Below, in pieces: positions 33,256 through 44,774 of a DNA stretch of 64,000 bases (position 1 is the first letter of the stretch; each line of letters starts with the position of its first letter). The DNA is from Acanthornis magna (taxonomy: Eukaryota; Chordata; Aves; Passeriformes; Acanthizidae). The translations under genes and the position numbers were made by a program. Below the pieces are notes generated by a model, which had not been told where the DNA came from, searched no databases, and saw nothing but the letters and a program-made list of their open reading frames with translations. The stretch is from the NCBI GenBank assembly GCA_036785705.1, contig JAWUZG010000138.1, positions 2,728,501-2,792,500 of the forward strand. Reading direction: 5' to 3'.

Positions 33256-33534
33256 TGTAGTTGCACTGTTTTAGAAATCTTTCTCTTCTTTCTCCTGGCG
33301 AAGAGAGATAAGCTGCATTTTTGTACTTTCTTAATCTCTGTGTTTGGTATTAGGTGTTGTATAGCTGTGACCAATGGTTTTAGGAGGTGGATTCCCTGCT
33401 GACCAATAGTTGCCAGATTATTAATGGATATATAAAGAGGTTTCTGTAAATAAAGTTTCTCCTTTCGCTGTCTTGGGCTCTTCTGCCTGCTTCCTCTGCC
33501 AGCTTCTGTGAATCCCAGGAAATCTAAACCAACA
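33256..33534 (+). mobile_element. Solo LTR, ERVK-like, same family as 63.6 kb
   Basis: The 279-bp element begins TGTAGTTG, ends CCAACA and is flanked by a perfect 6-bp duplication CCCTAC (33250-33255, 33535-33540). Six-bp duplications are typical of alpha/beta-retrovirus-like ERVK elements. It has two CCAAT boxes (gaccaatgg, gaccaatag), a TATA box (33429-33437) and AATAAA (33449-33454), so R is extremely short. The sister copy at 63569-63864 shares the same plan and many words (ctttctcttctttct, agataagctg, ggtggatt). No internal sequence remains. Confidence 0.88.
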
Positions 33535-33540
33535 CCCTAC

Positions 33541-33684
33541 CTCCACTCCAAAGCAGGATTTGTTTTAGGAATAGAAAAACTCAATATAATGTTTATTTTG
33601 GATGTTCTGGTGGATGATGGGCTGTCCATGGTCACTGTGGCCAGGGGACAGTGGGATCCTGGGGGGCATTCCCAGCAGGTCAGG
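33541..33684. other. Unique non-coding DNA
   Basis: This is short single-copy sequence between the LTR and the 40-bp array. Confidence 0.5.
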
Positions 33685-33886
33685 GGTGCTCCTGCCCTGT
33701 GCCCAGCCCTGGAGGCACCTCTGGGGTGATCCTGCCCTGTGCCCAGCCCTGGAGGCACCTCTGGGGTGCTCCTGCCCTGTGCCCAGCCCTGGAGGCACCT
33801 CTGGGGTGATCCTGCCCTGTGCCCAGCCCTGGAGGCACCTCTGGGGTGCTCCTGCCCTGTGCCCAGCCCTGGAGGCACCTCTGGGT
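33685..33886 (+). repeat. 40-bp minisatellite, five units
   Basis: The unit ggtg(c/a)tcctgccctgtgcc followed by cagccctggaggcacctctg repeats with an exact 40-bp step at 33685, 33725, 33765, 33805 and 33845. The variable base alternates c, a, c, a, c, which implies growth by 80-bp dimers. There are no spacers, so it is not a CRISPR array. Confidence 0.95.
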
Positions 33887-33954
33887 GCTGTGCCAGCTCG
33901 CGATGCTCAGCCCAGCAGGACAGCAGCTCCTGAGCAGGGCCAGCGGAGGCTGCG

Positions 33955-34350
33955 CAGTGAGGAAGGGCCTGGAGCATGGCCCATGGTGCCCAGGGAAGGC
34001 TGAGGGAGCTGGGGCTGCTCAGGCTCCAGAGGAGCCCCAGCTGAGATGGCCTCAGCCCTGGCTGCCATGGCTGTGTGCAGGGAGGCTCCGAGCAGGGCCG
34101 GGCTCTGCTCCGGGGCAGCAATGGCACAGAGGAACGGCACCGACTGAGCCCAGGGAGCTCCCCCTGCACAGGAGGCACAACTTCTGCCCTGGGCACTGCC
34201 CAGCCCTGAGCAGAGCCCAGAGAGGGCTGGAGTCTCCTCCTTGGGGATATTGCAGAGTTGTGGGGACACAGTGCTGTGCCCTGAGCTCTGGGATGGCCCT
34301 GCTGGAGCAGGGAGGTGGCACAGATGGGACACACTGAGCTCCCTCCAGCC
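33955..34350 (+). mobile_element. CR1 LINE 3' fragment, diverged
   Basis: CR1 phrases include aggctgagggagctggggct, ctcaggctccagaggagcc, ggctggagtctcctccttgg, gatattgcagagttgtgggg and gatggccctgctggagcagg. The 3' octamer tail is lost. The 273-codon minus-strand frame across this region and the 40-bp array is fortuitous. Confidence 0.75.
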
Positions 34351-37300
34351 TGACCCATCCTGGGATTTTGGGGTGAACTTTGTTGGAATTTTCAGTGCAA
34401 GGAAGGAATCCTCAGAGTGAACTTGTTCCCATAGAATGGCCGCAGATGTGGCTGGTGACAAATGCTGGGACATTCTGGGATCTTCCCTGCCCAGATTCAG
34501 CCTGGCAAGGGCTGAGGTTCAGTGCAGGTCACCATGAATGCTACAGCCAAGGACAATGGTTTTCCTTCTCCTTGCACCTTACTGAAGGGGGAAGACTTCA
34601 GCCACACAATTTGGACACTCAGTCTCTGGTGCTGCAGATGTTGGGAATGGACAGGAGATCCACAGATCCATTGGAAGATGATTCTTTGTGAGCTTCAAAG
34701 CCAAAGGAGCTCAGTGATGCTTGCAGTAAAAGGAAATTGGAAAGCAAATCCCAAAAGGGAATGAGTTGCTCTGGGTCTCTCGCTGCAGAGAGCTTTTCAA
34801 AGAAGAGGTGAAAGAGCACAACCTTTTCTCTCTTGACCCCTCCCAGCCTTGTCCTGAAATCCAAGATGCCATAAATGTGGAACTGAGCTCCAGGACCAGC
34901 ATCACTCCTGTGTATGTGGGCAAGTCCACCTAACCCTGGCTGCCAGGCCAAAAGGATCTGTGAAGCAATTTCCACATGGTTTCTCACTGACCAGAACGTA
35001 TTTTCATTCTATTTGTGCTAAAACCCAGAAGAACAATTTTTAGGGAAGACTCAGCACGAGGCTTGTTCGTAGTCAAGAGGGAATGAGGTAAGAAAATGGT
35101 TATTTTCCCCTGCAGGTTGTTGCCAGCTCTATTTCAGAGGAACCAACCTGTCCAGCCACCTCTGTGGCCCCTTAAACAATTTCCACACTTATTCCATTGC
35201 CTGCAGCACGGTGTTAACCTAAAGGCAATGATGTGGGCAGAAGTGGTTCCACATTTATCAGAGGAGTGAAAGGGCAGAATTACCTGGGATGCCCCTTGAA
35301 ACAGCAAATGTGGCGTGAAGAAACACACTCAGCTCTCACCGGGGGATTAGACAGGACAGGAAAGCTGGAGTTACACAAATTTTAGCTAAAGTCATTGGCA
35401 ACAGCTCAGTGAGCATTCCGGGTGGGAAAGGCACCGCAGGCACACGTGGGAGGCACAGGGAACTTGAGTTTTCCGTCCCTTTTGGAGCAGTGTGTGGCCA
35501 AACTGTGACCCCAGTGCCCATGGGTCAGTGCCCACCGTGCCACGGTCACTGCAAACAGCCCAGGGGTGGCTCTGCCCTGCAGGGTCCAGCCTGGAGTGTC
35601 ACAGGAGAGCAAAGCCACCTGGAGCCTCCCTCCTGTGAGAAGGGCAGCTCGGGAGGTGAGGGCTTGGCAAGAATTCCCTGGCAGATTGGGGCACTCACCC
35701 TCTGAAAGGTGCCCGTAAGGGACAGGGTCACCTCTCCACCCTGCAGCTCCTGGGGACCCTGGGAGCAGTCTGAACTGGGCACCGTGTCCCTGCTGCTCCC
35801 TTCCTGGTCGAGGTGCAGGTGTCCTGAGCCCTGCTCACAGCCAGGTCAGTGTCCACCCTCAGTGCTGGGGGATGTCACACCCTTGGATGATCCCCTCTCC
35901 CATCCCCAGCCAGATCCCAACTAAAAGCAGGGTTTTACATTGTCCTTATTGAATTCTGGATTAGCATTTTTTCCTTTTTTTCATATTTTCCACAGTCTCA
36001 AGGTCATTTAAAGTCCTTTCCAGCCCTTGACCAAATGCAAGGGACAGGAGGATCTTGTGTTTCCCGCCCAGCTCATGGATGGGGGATGCTGAATGGCCCC
36101 AGGCCCGGGGAAGGCCTTATGGATCAGCTGCTGAGGCAGAAAAGTTCCTGGTACTGCTGTGTGACCCTGCTTGGCTGCCCAGCTCGGCATCCCCATCTGG
36201 TCCATTCATCTCTCCCATATTTCTTGAGCTTGTTCATGGAGATTTTATGACCAGGAGAGTTAAAAGTGCTGCTGCACCAGAGCAGGAATTATCTCTTGTC
36301 TTTGCACTCAGGCTCTGAAGGAAATTAAATGCATTTTACACAATTCATTTCTGATGACCAGGGCTGGCTATTATTCACCTCCATGTATTTTCCTGGTACT
36401 ACTTTCCTTAATTATTTTTCCAGGAATTAGGGCTCGGTTACAGGATTCCAGTACTGAGACACAGGACCTGCAGTGCCCACTCTTTCCCTGCTCCAAGTTT
36501 GAACTTCATGTGCAGCAGGACCTGTGTGGAGCCTGAGGTGGCTGAGGGTGCTGTCCCTGTCCCCTGCTCTGTCCCCACACGTGTCTCCGAAGCTGGAGGG
36601 GTGCAGCAGGGTCCCACAGTGGCACTTCTCGCTGTACCCATGGAATTTATCCCGAAGGGGTGCCCCCCTAGTCCCCTGTTGGTGTGGGCTCAGCCCCTGG
36701 CTGGCACTGCCTGCAGGGAATGGCTCTCCTGTGTTTGTCACCCTGTGACCCAAACTCTGCTGTCACTGCCAGGTGAGCAGCTCTGCCCCCTCCCCTCCAG
36801 CCCCGGCAGGCAGGGCTGACATTGAGCTGTTCCTCGGGTGGAACAAAGCCTCTAGAATCCTGTTGGAAAACTCCTGGAAGTCCTTTTAAGTCTGCTCACA
36901 TCCCCAGTGCTGCACAACCTCGAGCTGATTTATGGAGCAGCCACACACAGGCTGCTGGGGAGAGCAGGGAAACCTTCCTTTTCCTCCCCAGCGGCACAGG
37001 GAGAGCAGTGTGAGGGCAAGTCCAGAGCCTGGCAGCATTCCCAGGGCTGGACCCACAGCACCAGGAATCCCTGTTCACTTCCCAAGGGTCTGGCCATACT
37101 CTCATCTCATCTCCCAAGAGTTCTTGTCCCTCTCACTCTGTGTCATTGGGTCCCTAGAGCTTCAGAAAATCTGGTGCTCATAAGCACCTGAAGTACCAGA
37201 AAGGATGGAGAGACCTCCCATAGATTTTAAGTCTTGCAAATATTTCGAGAAGCTGGAATTTCTCTGATTTCTCTGACTCTGGAGACTTGTCTGTGTTTTT

Positions 37301-37435
37301 TTTTGCCTGATCCTGCCCCTTGACTTCATCTCCTCATTGATATTGCTGCTTTTGCAGGGCTTATTTCCCATCAATAACTGATAAATGTTCCCCTTCTAAT
37401 TCCTCTGGAACAATTTGCTCCTTTGCCAGGGAAAC
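34351..37435. other. Unique non-coding DNA
   Basis: No interspersed repeat was recognised over 3 kb. Frames are at most 122 codons, mostly opposed by frames on the other strand. Short A/T-rich patches lie around 34980-35100 and 35930-36000. Confidence 0.55.
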
Positions 37436-37690
37436 CGCTGCACACCAGGCCCTTGACAGAATTCCTTTTAACCTCATTTCAGGAGCTCTGCTCTTGTTTA
37501 ACAATAAACCACACACTCCATTTACTGTTATCCTGTAAGTAACACTCCATGATTCAACTCAAATTTATTCCATTTCCCACTGGAGCAAGCCAGCTATTCC
37601 CCAGCCTATTTTCTCATAAGCCTAACTGACAAATTAGCAAGGTTAAGCATTGTTTTAATTTCAAACAAAATAGGAGAGAACCCCTTGGAA
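37436..37690. other. Candidate conserved non-coding element
   Basis: An AT-rich repeat-free island (tgtttaacaataaaccac, actgttatcctgtaagtaac, caaattagcaaggttaagc) between GC-rich flanks. The call is by texture only. Confidence 0.25.
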
Positions 37691-39265
37691 AAGGAGCATG
37701 AACTGCTGCAGGCAGGCAGCTGCTCTCATCTCTGGGTTGGAGCTCACATTTTTCCCCATTCCCAGGGCTGGGTGAACAGGGGGGGTTTCACTGGGGGAGT
37801 TTTACACAAAAAGGGCTCTGGAGAAGCAACCTGAGGGATGGCAGGAACTCAGAGCTGAAGTGTTTCTTCATTATTATTTTATAGGGGGATGCTGTCAGTG
37901 CATTTGAGCCAAGAATGGAAAGCTAAATTCTCCAGTCCTGAATTGCAGAGGAGTTGGGGGAGGCAGGGCAAGGTCCCACAGGCTGTTGGGAACTGTCCCA
38001 CTCCCCTGGCAGGCAGGGAGGGATGAAGAGCAGCAGCTAACAAACTCAGGGGATCACCATAAATCTGTAGGATCTCCAGAAGTTTATGGGATCTCCAGAG
38101 CAAATGGCCACCATCAGGGCTAGGGACAGGGCAGAGGATGAGCTGCCCTCGGGACACCCAAGGGCACAACCCTGGCTGCTCCTGGGACCCCCTGGGTGAA
38201 GGACAAGGTAGCCCTTGTTAGAGGGAGAAAGGAAAAATCCTTTTAGGGTGGTCCCAAGGCTGCAGGGAGCAGGATAAGCCCTGCTCCTGGTCACCGTCAG
38301 GGACAGCAGCGCTGGGTGAGCCCTCAGAGCTCTCCTGACCCCATTCAGGCACTGGGGGAGTATCCATGATGGGAATTCCAGGGAATAAACACCCAGCAGA
38401 GGGTTTGCTTCACTCAGTGGAGCCATGGCACTCCTCAAGCCACAGGGACCTGGCCTTGATGTCCCCAAAGAGCAGGAAAACCCTGCCCTGCTCCTGCCCA
38501 TCCCTGCTGGAATGTCCCCAGGCAGGGAGGGCCCTGGCAGTGCCAGGAGAGCATGGCAGGAGGTGACCCCGTGCTCCGGGGGTGCCCTCTGGGGTGGATC
38601 ACCTCGGGCACCTGGAGAGGCTGTGAGGTGCTGGGGGCACAGCCAGGGGAGGTTATAGGGGATGGGGGCTTCATCAAAGGGTGCTGGAGGAAATCTGCTG
38701 AAGGGACAGTGCCCAGAAACCAATGGAATGTACCAGGAGATGTGCCAAGGATCAGGGATCAGGGATCCAGAGGGCAGAGCCTCTCTCCAGGGATATCCAG
38801 ACAGAGCAGGGGGGGATGTGTCTCCCAGATCTGCACTTCCCAGGCCAGAGGAAATTCCCTGAGAACAGAGAGAGATGTGCAGTGAGGCAGCATCTCTCCC
38901 TCCCTCACTCCCTCCCTCCCTCCCTCCCTCTCTCCCTCCCTCCCTCCCACAGATCCCCAGCCCCTGGAGCCTCTGCCCCCCTCGCCCCTGCTCTGCCCCC
39001 CACCCACCCTGCAGTGCAGGGCCAGAGCTCAGCCCACAGCCAGCAATAAACCCTGCTGGGCACCAGGAAAGGAAACAAAAGAAAGGATGGTGAGCAAAGA
39101 AGGAGCGCAGACTCGAAGGGAAAGTTGCCATACCCAGAAAACTCCTGCGTGCTGGAATCTGCTGGGACAGGAGCAACTGAAAACACACGGGCAGGATGGA
39201 GATCCCTCCTGGGAAAGTGTCAGGAGGCAGCTTTTCCTCAGCCCCTTGCGCAGCTGAGGCTACAG
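37691..39265. other. Unique non-coding DNA with a CTCC microsatellite
   Basis: It contains the longest frame of the window (38046-39284 minus, 412 codons). The frame crosses the CTCC repeat, which gives a Gly-Gly-Arg-Glu run, has no recognisable domain, and is opposed by 108-110-codon frames on plus. I do not regard it as a gene. Confidence 0.5.
38893..38950 (+). repeat. CTCC microsatellite
   Basis: About 14 copies of ctcc with two interruptions (cact, ctct). Confidence 0.95.
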
Positions 39266-39269
39266 AGCC

Positions 39270-39610
39270 TTTAATGAGCCACAAGACAAAGTCTAATTAA
39301 CATCAGAGGTGAAGAAATTCAGATCCAATAGGAAACCGAATACTAAGGGCGACGCAACTTTAGATCAATGAACATTAACCCAACCCATTTCTATGGATTT
39401 TTACTGCATAAAGTTTGGAGAAAATCTTATAAAACCCATGTGTCATGGAATGATTCTCTCTGCACGCCTGGGCTGCGTGTGGATAAAATGATTTGTGTGG
39501 CACATCCTGACCAGAACAACATCCTGACCAGAAAATAAAGTAATGCCTTGGCTCTCTAACATTAAAAATGTTGTTGTAGGGTTTTTGTTTTTCCCGCAGT
39601 CTCAGTGACA
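39270..39610 (+). mobile_element. ERV LTR remnant, second copy of the 25-kb family
   Basis: It matches the 25.3-25.7-kb LTR in order: ctaattaacat, ccaataggaaaccg, gtgtcatggaatgattctct, the 17-bp duplication catcctgaccagaaca at 39503 and 39520, AATAAA at 39534-39539, gctctctaacattaaaaatg, and the end ctcagtgaca at 39610. The 5' part is missing and no target duplication was detected, so it is a truncated copy. Confidence 0.75.
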
Positions 39611-40034
39611 GTGTGACCCTGTTCCCATGTCTCCAACATGATCCCCCACCTTTGCCTTGCTGGTGGAGCCCGGCACAGCCAGGGGTGGCAGTGGGGACCT
39701 CTCTGGTGGCTCTGGGTGTCCCAGGGATCTGTGGCCAAAGGGACTTGGTCACTCCCACAACCTCCACAGGCTCGTGCTGGGAGTGATGTCCCCTCACAAA
39801 CTTCTGCTTCAGGAGAGTCACCTGCAAACCAGCTGAGCCTGAACGCTCCCAGGGACCCCTGAGCAGCCTGGAGTGAGTCCCCCCGACAGGAAGGACACAT
39901 GGCAGGGCATTGTCCCCAGAGCTGGCACCCTGGAGCCTTAAACCAGCACAGTCTGCTCCCACTGCAACTCCTGAGACGCTCTGGAGGAAATGTTTGTTTC
40001 CTGAATGCACCCTCTGTCCCTAAACAAGAGATTT
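39611..40034. other. Unique non-coding DNA
   Basis: This is GC-rich single-copy sequence. Nothing was recognised. Confidence 0.5.
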
Positions 40035-40035
40035 A

Positions 40036-40235
40036 CAATCATGGAACCCCGGAATGGTTTGGAAAAGGAGCTGAAAACTCATCCCGTTCCAGGGGCAGGG
40101 ACACCCTCCTCCATCCCAGGCTGCTCCAAGCCCCATCCAGCCAGGCCTTGGACACTTCCAGGGATGGGACAGCCACAACCTCTGTGGGCGACCATTTCAG
40201 ATTTCAGCCTCAAAAATAGAAGTTCCAGAAAGAGG
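40036..40235 (-). mobile_element. CR1 LINE 3' fragment, rearranged
   Basis: On plus it reads tcatggaaccccggaatggt, then ggggcagggacaccctcctc, ccaggctgctccaagcccca and ggccttggacacttccaggg. It is the young-subfamily core with several short deletions relative to the other copies. Confidence 0.85.
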
Positions 40236-40868
40236 GAAAACAGAAACCTAAAGAAAGCCACCCCAAAAGCTGCTCGGGGAGCTGGAGTTATTCCTTGCCT
40301 GTGCCAGAGGATGCTGTGGCACCTGCAGACACTCACTGAAGACCATCTGCACACCAAAGCTTCTCAAGCAAATGTTTTTCCTTCTCCCAAACCCACAAAC
40401 GAACCCAGCTGCAAAGGACCTACAGGGAGCTGCAGAGGACTCTGATCCGCTGGAGAACATTCCTGAGGCTGAAAACCAGATTTTGCAGTGCAGAGCTTTC
40501 CCAAAATGAGCAGGATTGTTAGATTTATTTTTAATTCTACATTTCTTTGAAGCTGCATTTTTTTTAATATCTTTTCATCCCCCATTTACTCTGCTAGTGG
40601 GAAGTGTTTCCATATTTTCCCCCCCTTTTGCCTTTTCCAAATTCTGGCTGTTTTGTGGTGGCAGAGTGACAAGAGAGCTTTGAAACTGCACAGTTCTGCC
40701 AGTCTGCCAGTGCTGGCAAAATTTTGCAGGAAAATAGAACAGTGGAAATAAAAATTGCAAAAAAAAGCGGGGGAGGAGAGGGGGAGGAAGCATTTTGTGG
40801 CGCTTAAAAATGTAAAAAACTTCTCTAAGAAAAAAATCCTCCAACAGGTGATTTGAAGACTATGAAAT
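40236..40868. other. Unique non-coding DNA
   Basis: This is AT-rich single-copy sequence leading into the purine tract. Nothing was recognised. Confidence 0.5.
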
Positions 40869-41136
40869 GAAAAAGGAAGGAAGGAAGGAAGGAAGGAAGG
40901 AAGGAAGGAAGGAAGGAAGGAAGGAAGGAAGGAAGGAAGGAAGGAAGGAAGGAAGGAAGGAAGGAAGGAAGGAAGGAAGGAAGGAAGGAAGGAAGGAAGG
41001 AAGGAAGAGAAGAGGAGAAGAGAAGAGAAGAGAAGAGAAGAGAAGAGAAGAGAAGAGAAGAGAAGAGAAGAGAAGAGAAGAGAAGAGAAGAGAAGAGAAG
41101 AGAAGAGAAGAGAAGAGAAGAGAAGAGAAGAGAAGA
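40869..41136 (+). repeat. Compound purine microsatellite GGAA then AGAAG
   Basis: 268 bp have no pyrimidine on plus: about 33 copies of GGAA (to about 41005), a short transition, then about 25 copies of AGAAG. Frames across it (Lys/Glu/Gly/Arg repeats on plus, Ser/Leu/Phe/Pro on minus) are artefacts. It directly abuts a CR1 fragment at 41137. Confidence 0.98.
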
Positions 41137-41320
41137 TCACCCTCCTTCAGCTTAAAGACATTCCCCCTTTTCCTGTCCCCCCATCCCTTGTCTCAAGCCC
41201 CTCTCCAGCCCTCCTGGAGCCCCTTTAGGCATTGGAAGGGGCTCTAGGATCTCCCTGGATCCTTCTTTTCTCCAGGTGAACAGCCCCAGTTGTCCCAGCC
41301 TGTCACAAGCACTCCGTGGG
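41137..41320 (-). mobile_element. CR1 LINE internal 3' fragment
   Basis: On plus it reads cttaaagacattcccccttt, gcccctctccagccctcctg, cccctttaggcattggaagg and gaacagccccagttgtccca. This is the reverse complement of the region upstream of the CR1 3' end. The true 3' end is missing; the purine tract sits where it should continue. Confidence 0.85.
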
Positions 41321-41800
41321 GGTGAGAGTTATTCCCAATCCACGAAAAAATGAAATGTCTGGAGGTGGTTCTGCTGCACTGGAGCCCCAGCTCCTCCTGC
41401 CAGCTACAGCTGAGCTTTGCAGGAAAGGTGAGCAGGGGCAGGGCCTGCCTGGGAGCTGGAACACCCTGGGGGGAGGTTTCCTTCAGGTCAGCACCGTGGT
41501 TTGGGGTCAGGATGGAGCAGGAAGAACTCCCCACCTGTTGTTCTCAGCCATCATCACCACGGCCAGCACCTGCACTGCTGCCCAACCCACCCTGCTTTCA
41601 CCAAGCAGCAGCTTTGGGGCTTGGGAAAAGGAGTTCCCTGCCTCTTCAGCTTCAGGGAGCACCGTGAGGCTGCTGACAGCATCAGCTCTGCTCTGGGCTG
41701 GGCTTGGGCTCTCCAGGTGTCCTGGGACACAGCCCTGACAGTGTCACCCCTGTGTCACCCCAGCCCAGGCTGCCCTGCTCCCACCTCAGGGCTGAATCAG
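41321..41800. other. Unique non-coding DNA
   Basis: This is GC-rich single-copy sequence with overlapping noise frames of 105-140 codons. Confidence 0.5.
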
Positions 41801-41804
41801 AGAA

Positions 41805-42085
41805 ATATTACACAGAATCCCAAAAGGTTTAGGTTGGGAGGGACCACAAAACTCATTTTCTTCCCACCCCTGCCATGAGCAGGGACACCTGCCACTGTCC
41901 CAGGCTGCTCCAAGCCCCAATGTCCAGCCTGGCCTTGGACACTGCCAGGGATCCAGGGGCAGCCACAGCTTCTCTGGGCACCTGTGCCAGGGCCTGCCCA
42001 CCCTCACAGGGAAGGATTTTTCCCTCATTTTTAACTTAAATTTCCCCTCTTTCAGTTTGAACCCATTCCCTGTGTCCTGTCACTG
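41805..42085 (-). mobile_element. CR1 LINE 3' fragment (young subfamily)
   Basis: The minus-strand 3' end is near 41805 (ttacacagaatcccaaaagg on plus), followed by ggttgggagggaccacaaaa and the common core. It extends to cccctctttcagtttgaacc. Non-coding. Confidence 0.92.
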
Positions 42086-43412
42086 CAGTTTCCTCACTCA
42101 CCCTGCTCCAGCCCCAGGGCCCTCAGCTGAGCAGTTTGGCTGGCGCTGGGCTCTTGTTTTCACTTTTTTGTCTTCCTCCAGTAAGGGAGGAATGAGCATT
42201 TTCCATTGTCCTTTGTGCCTTCCAGGTACCCCTGACAGCACAGAGACTTCGGGCATGGCAATGGCCTTTATTTGTTCTTTTTTTTGCCTGGGATGTGTCC
42301 AGATGTCTCTGTGGTGAGCCTGGACCTTTCTGCCTGCTGCTCTGAGGTCTGGGCAGCAGGAAAGCCCTGCTCTGGGGGATTGTCCCTCTCCAGCACGGTC
42401 AGCAGAGGGGCAGCCCAGAGCTGAACAATGGCTCCTCACTTCCTCCCACCCTGCTCCCTATTTCCCTCTGCTGACAGTCACATCTCTGCTGGCACCGTCA
42501 CACCCAGAGCTGGCAAAGATCAAAGAGGACAAGGAGGTGGCAGGCACCTTTATTATTTTGGGAGTTGAAAGGGATGTTTACAGCTCCCCCAGTGAGGTTG
42601 TGCCTCTAAGGTAACATTCCCTGCACTTTCAGCATTGTTGCTGTCATCTTCCAGGAGAAAACTTGTTCCCTTTTGATCCTTTCGTTCAAGGGGATCAAAA
42701 CAAAGCAGGCAAAGGCACAAGAGCCAGAAGTATTTAGTCAGCACCTGTTCAAAGGCTTTCCTTTCTCACTGAGGGGGGAGAAACCAGCAGAGAAAATGTG
42801 CAGACAATGAATAACAAAGAAAACAGATCCTAAAGAGGCAACAGAGAAATCATGGACGCAACCAAATCACGGAGACAGCCACAGTCCCCATGTGTGGTTT
42901 GACACTCAGCTGAGGAGATTGCAGCTCCAGAGAGAAGTGAAGCTGAATTTGAAGGATGGGCAGAAATCGAGGAGTTTCCTGCTGAGGCTGAAAGATGCCG
43001 AGCTCGATAAGCAGCTCCGTTTCTGTCTGCACCCAAAGGAATAAAAATTGCCTGCTTCCAGAAATTCTCATCACTCCAGTGGAGAGGCTTTACTGGGTTT
43101 ATGGAAAGGCATGAAAATAACAGATAGCCTAAAAATATCTGCTAACAATCCTGCGACAAGCTGCCCAGAAGGATCCCCTCAGACCAAGCTTGTTGGCTCT
43201 GAAGGGCTCCCTCAGCAAGTGTCTCCTCCCAATGTCACACCAGGGTACAATGTGACAGGAGGGCTGCAGGTGCATCCCAGGTCAGAATGAGCCAGCATGT
43301 GTCTGATCTGGTGATTTCAAATGACTCTTTTCCATGCTCTACAAGGTTTTGCTGCTGTGTGTTGAGATAAATCTGGCAGGAAAGAAGTGGCACAAATGAA
43401 GCAGGGGTCAAG
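42086..43412. other. Unique non-coding DNA
   Basis: No repeat or credible exon was recognised. A moderately AT-rich part lies at 42690-43060. Confidence 0.5.
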
Positions 43413-43414
43413 TA

Positions 43415-43815
43415 ATCACAGAATCATGGAATGTGTTGGGTTGGAAGGGACATTAAAGCCCATCCAGTGCCACCCCTGCCATGGCAGGGACACCTCCCAC
43501 TGTCCCAGGCTGCTCCAAGCCCCAATGTCCAACCTAGCCTTGGACACTGCCAGGGATCCAGGGGCAGCCACAGCTTCTCTGGGCACCTGTGCCAGGGCCT
43601 GCCCACCCTCACAGGAACAATTCCTTCCCATATCCGACCTAAATGTCCCCTCTGTCAGTCTGAACCCATTCCCCCTGTCCTGTCACCCCCGTTCCGGATG
43701 AAGGTCCCTCTCTTTCTTCCCTGGAGCCCCTTCAGCCCCTGCAAGGAGCTGTGAGTTCTCCACACAGCCTTCTCCTCTCCAGCCCCAACAGCCCCAGCCC
43801 TCCCAGTCCGAATAA
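43415..43815 (-). mobile_element. CR1 LINE 3' fragment (young subfamily)
   Basis: The minus-strand 3' end is at about 43415 (atcacagaatcatggaatgt on plus), then ggttggaagggacattaaag and the common core. It extends further 5' through tccggatgaaggtccctctc and cagccccaacagccccagcc. This is one of the longest young-subfamily copies here. Confidence 0.92.
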
Positions 43816-44774
43816 TCCATAAGAGAAGGCAGAGGGGCTGCAGAGAGGCCATGACCTGAGATCTCTCCAAGCCCAGTGCAGGGGGCAGCAGGGACAGGAG
43901 GCTCCTGGCTCAGCCTCTCAGCAAGGAGATGTGAGTTTGAAGGTGCTTGGAGTGAATCCTTGGTCTGGTGGAGCTCAGACCAACTCACTCAGGAGATGAG
44001 CCATGGCAGGAGGGGCCAGAGCAGGACAGCACTGACACAGCTGCTGAGCCTTGGCCTGGGAAACAGCTCCTCAGAAAAGCATCTGTGAGGCCCAGGTCTT
44101 CAAACATGAGGGATGTCCTTCAGGGTGAGAATTTCCTAACTCCAGGACACAGTTTTTTATAAAGAATTTTCACTGTTGTGGTCTCTGTCCTCAGAGCCAT
44201 GTGTGACTTGCAAATCATCCTCATTTCCCCTCCTTCTTCCCTCAGCAGATGTTTCCAGAGAAGGAATAAGGCTGTAAAAGGGAAAGTTAAAACAGTACAA
44301 GATGTGATACTTAGGGAAAAAAAAAAAAAAAAAAAAAAAAGAAGTAAAAGTAGGAAAAAATGGTTTCAAATCTCTTTGCTCAGACAACCCCATGTGATTA
44401 CAGCATTTATCAGTGTCTATCTCAACACGGAGCAGCTCCAGCTTATAAAGAGTGACACATGCAGAGCACAAAATAACAGGGCTGCCAAAGGCTCCCGAAT
44501 GGAAACAAAACCCAACAGCAGCTCAGGAGGGGATGGAAAGCACAGCAGGAGCCCCATGGCTGTGCTGCTCAGCAATTACTGTCACAGGGGCTGCACAGCC
44601 ACCTTCCTGCAGGGAATGGCCAAGCCCAGCCCTGCCTGGAGGAGAGAACCTCCCTGCTCTGCTCTCCTGGCAGGGCAGATCCATGGATTTTCAAAGCAGA
44701 ATGCCTGGAGCAGGGGACATTCAGTGCCTTCACAGTCAGTGTTCCTGGAGAATGCCAGGAGAAGAGTTCATGTT
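43816..44774. other. Unique non-coding DNA with a poly-A run
   Basis: Single-copy sequence. A 24-A run lies at 44317-44340; flanking sequence shows no convincing target duplication or gene-like body, so a processed pseudogene is not supported. A 199-codon frame crosses the run by chance. Confidence 0.5.
44317..44340 (+). repeat. Poly-A run (24 A)
   Basis: An uninterrupted run of 24 adenines between cttaggg and gaagtaaaag. Confidence 0.95.

Noticed and set aside
33685..33886. Regular 40-bp repeats resembling a CRISPR array
   Set aside because: Units are contiguous with no unique spacers, and the surrounding DNA is avian.
33537..34358. 273-codon minus-strand ORF
   Set aside because: Spans a 40-bp minisatellite and a diverged CR1; its repeated peptide mirrors the DNA repeat.
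38046..39284. 412-codon minus-strand ORF, the longest in the window
   Set aside because: It crosses the CTCC microsatellite, has no recognisable domain, is opposed by open frames on plus, and shows composition typical of GC-rich noise.
40586..41247. Ser/Leu/Phe/Pro and Lys/Glu/Gly ORFs
   Set aside because: Direct translations of the GGAA/AGAAG microsatellite.
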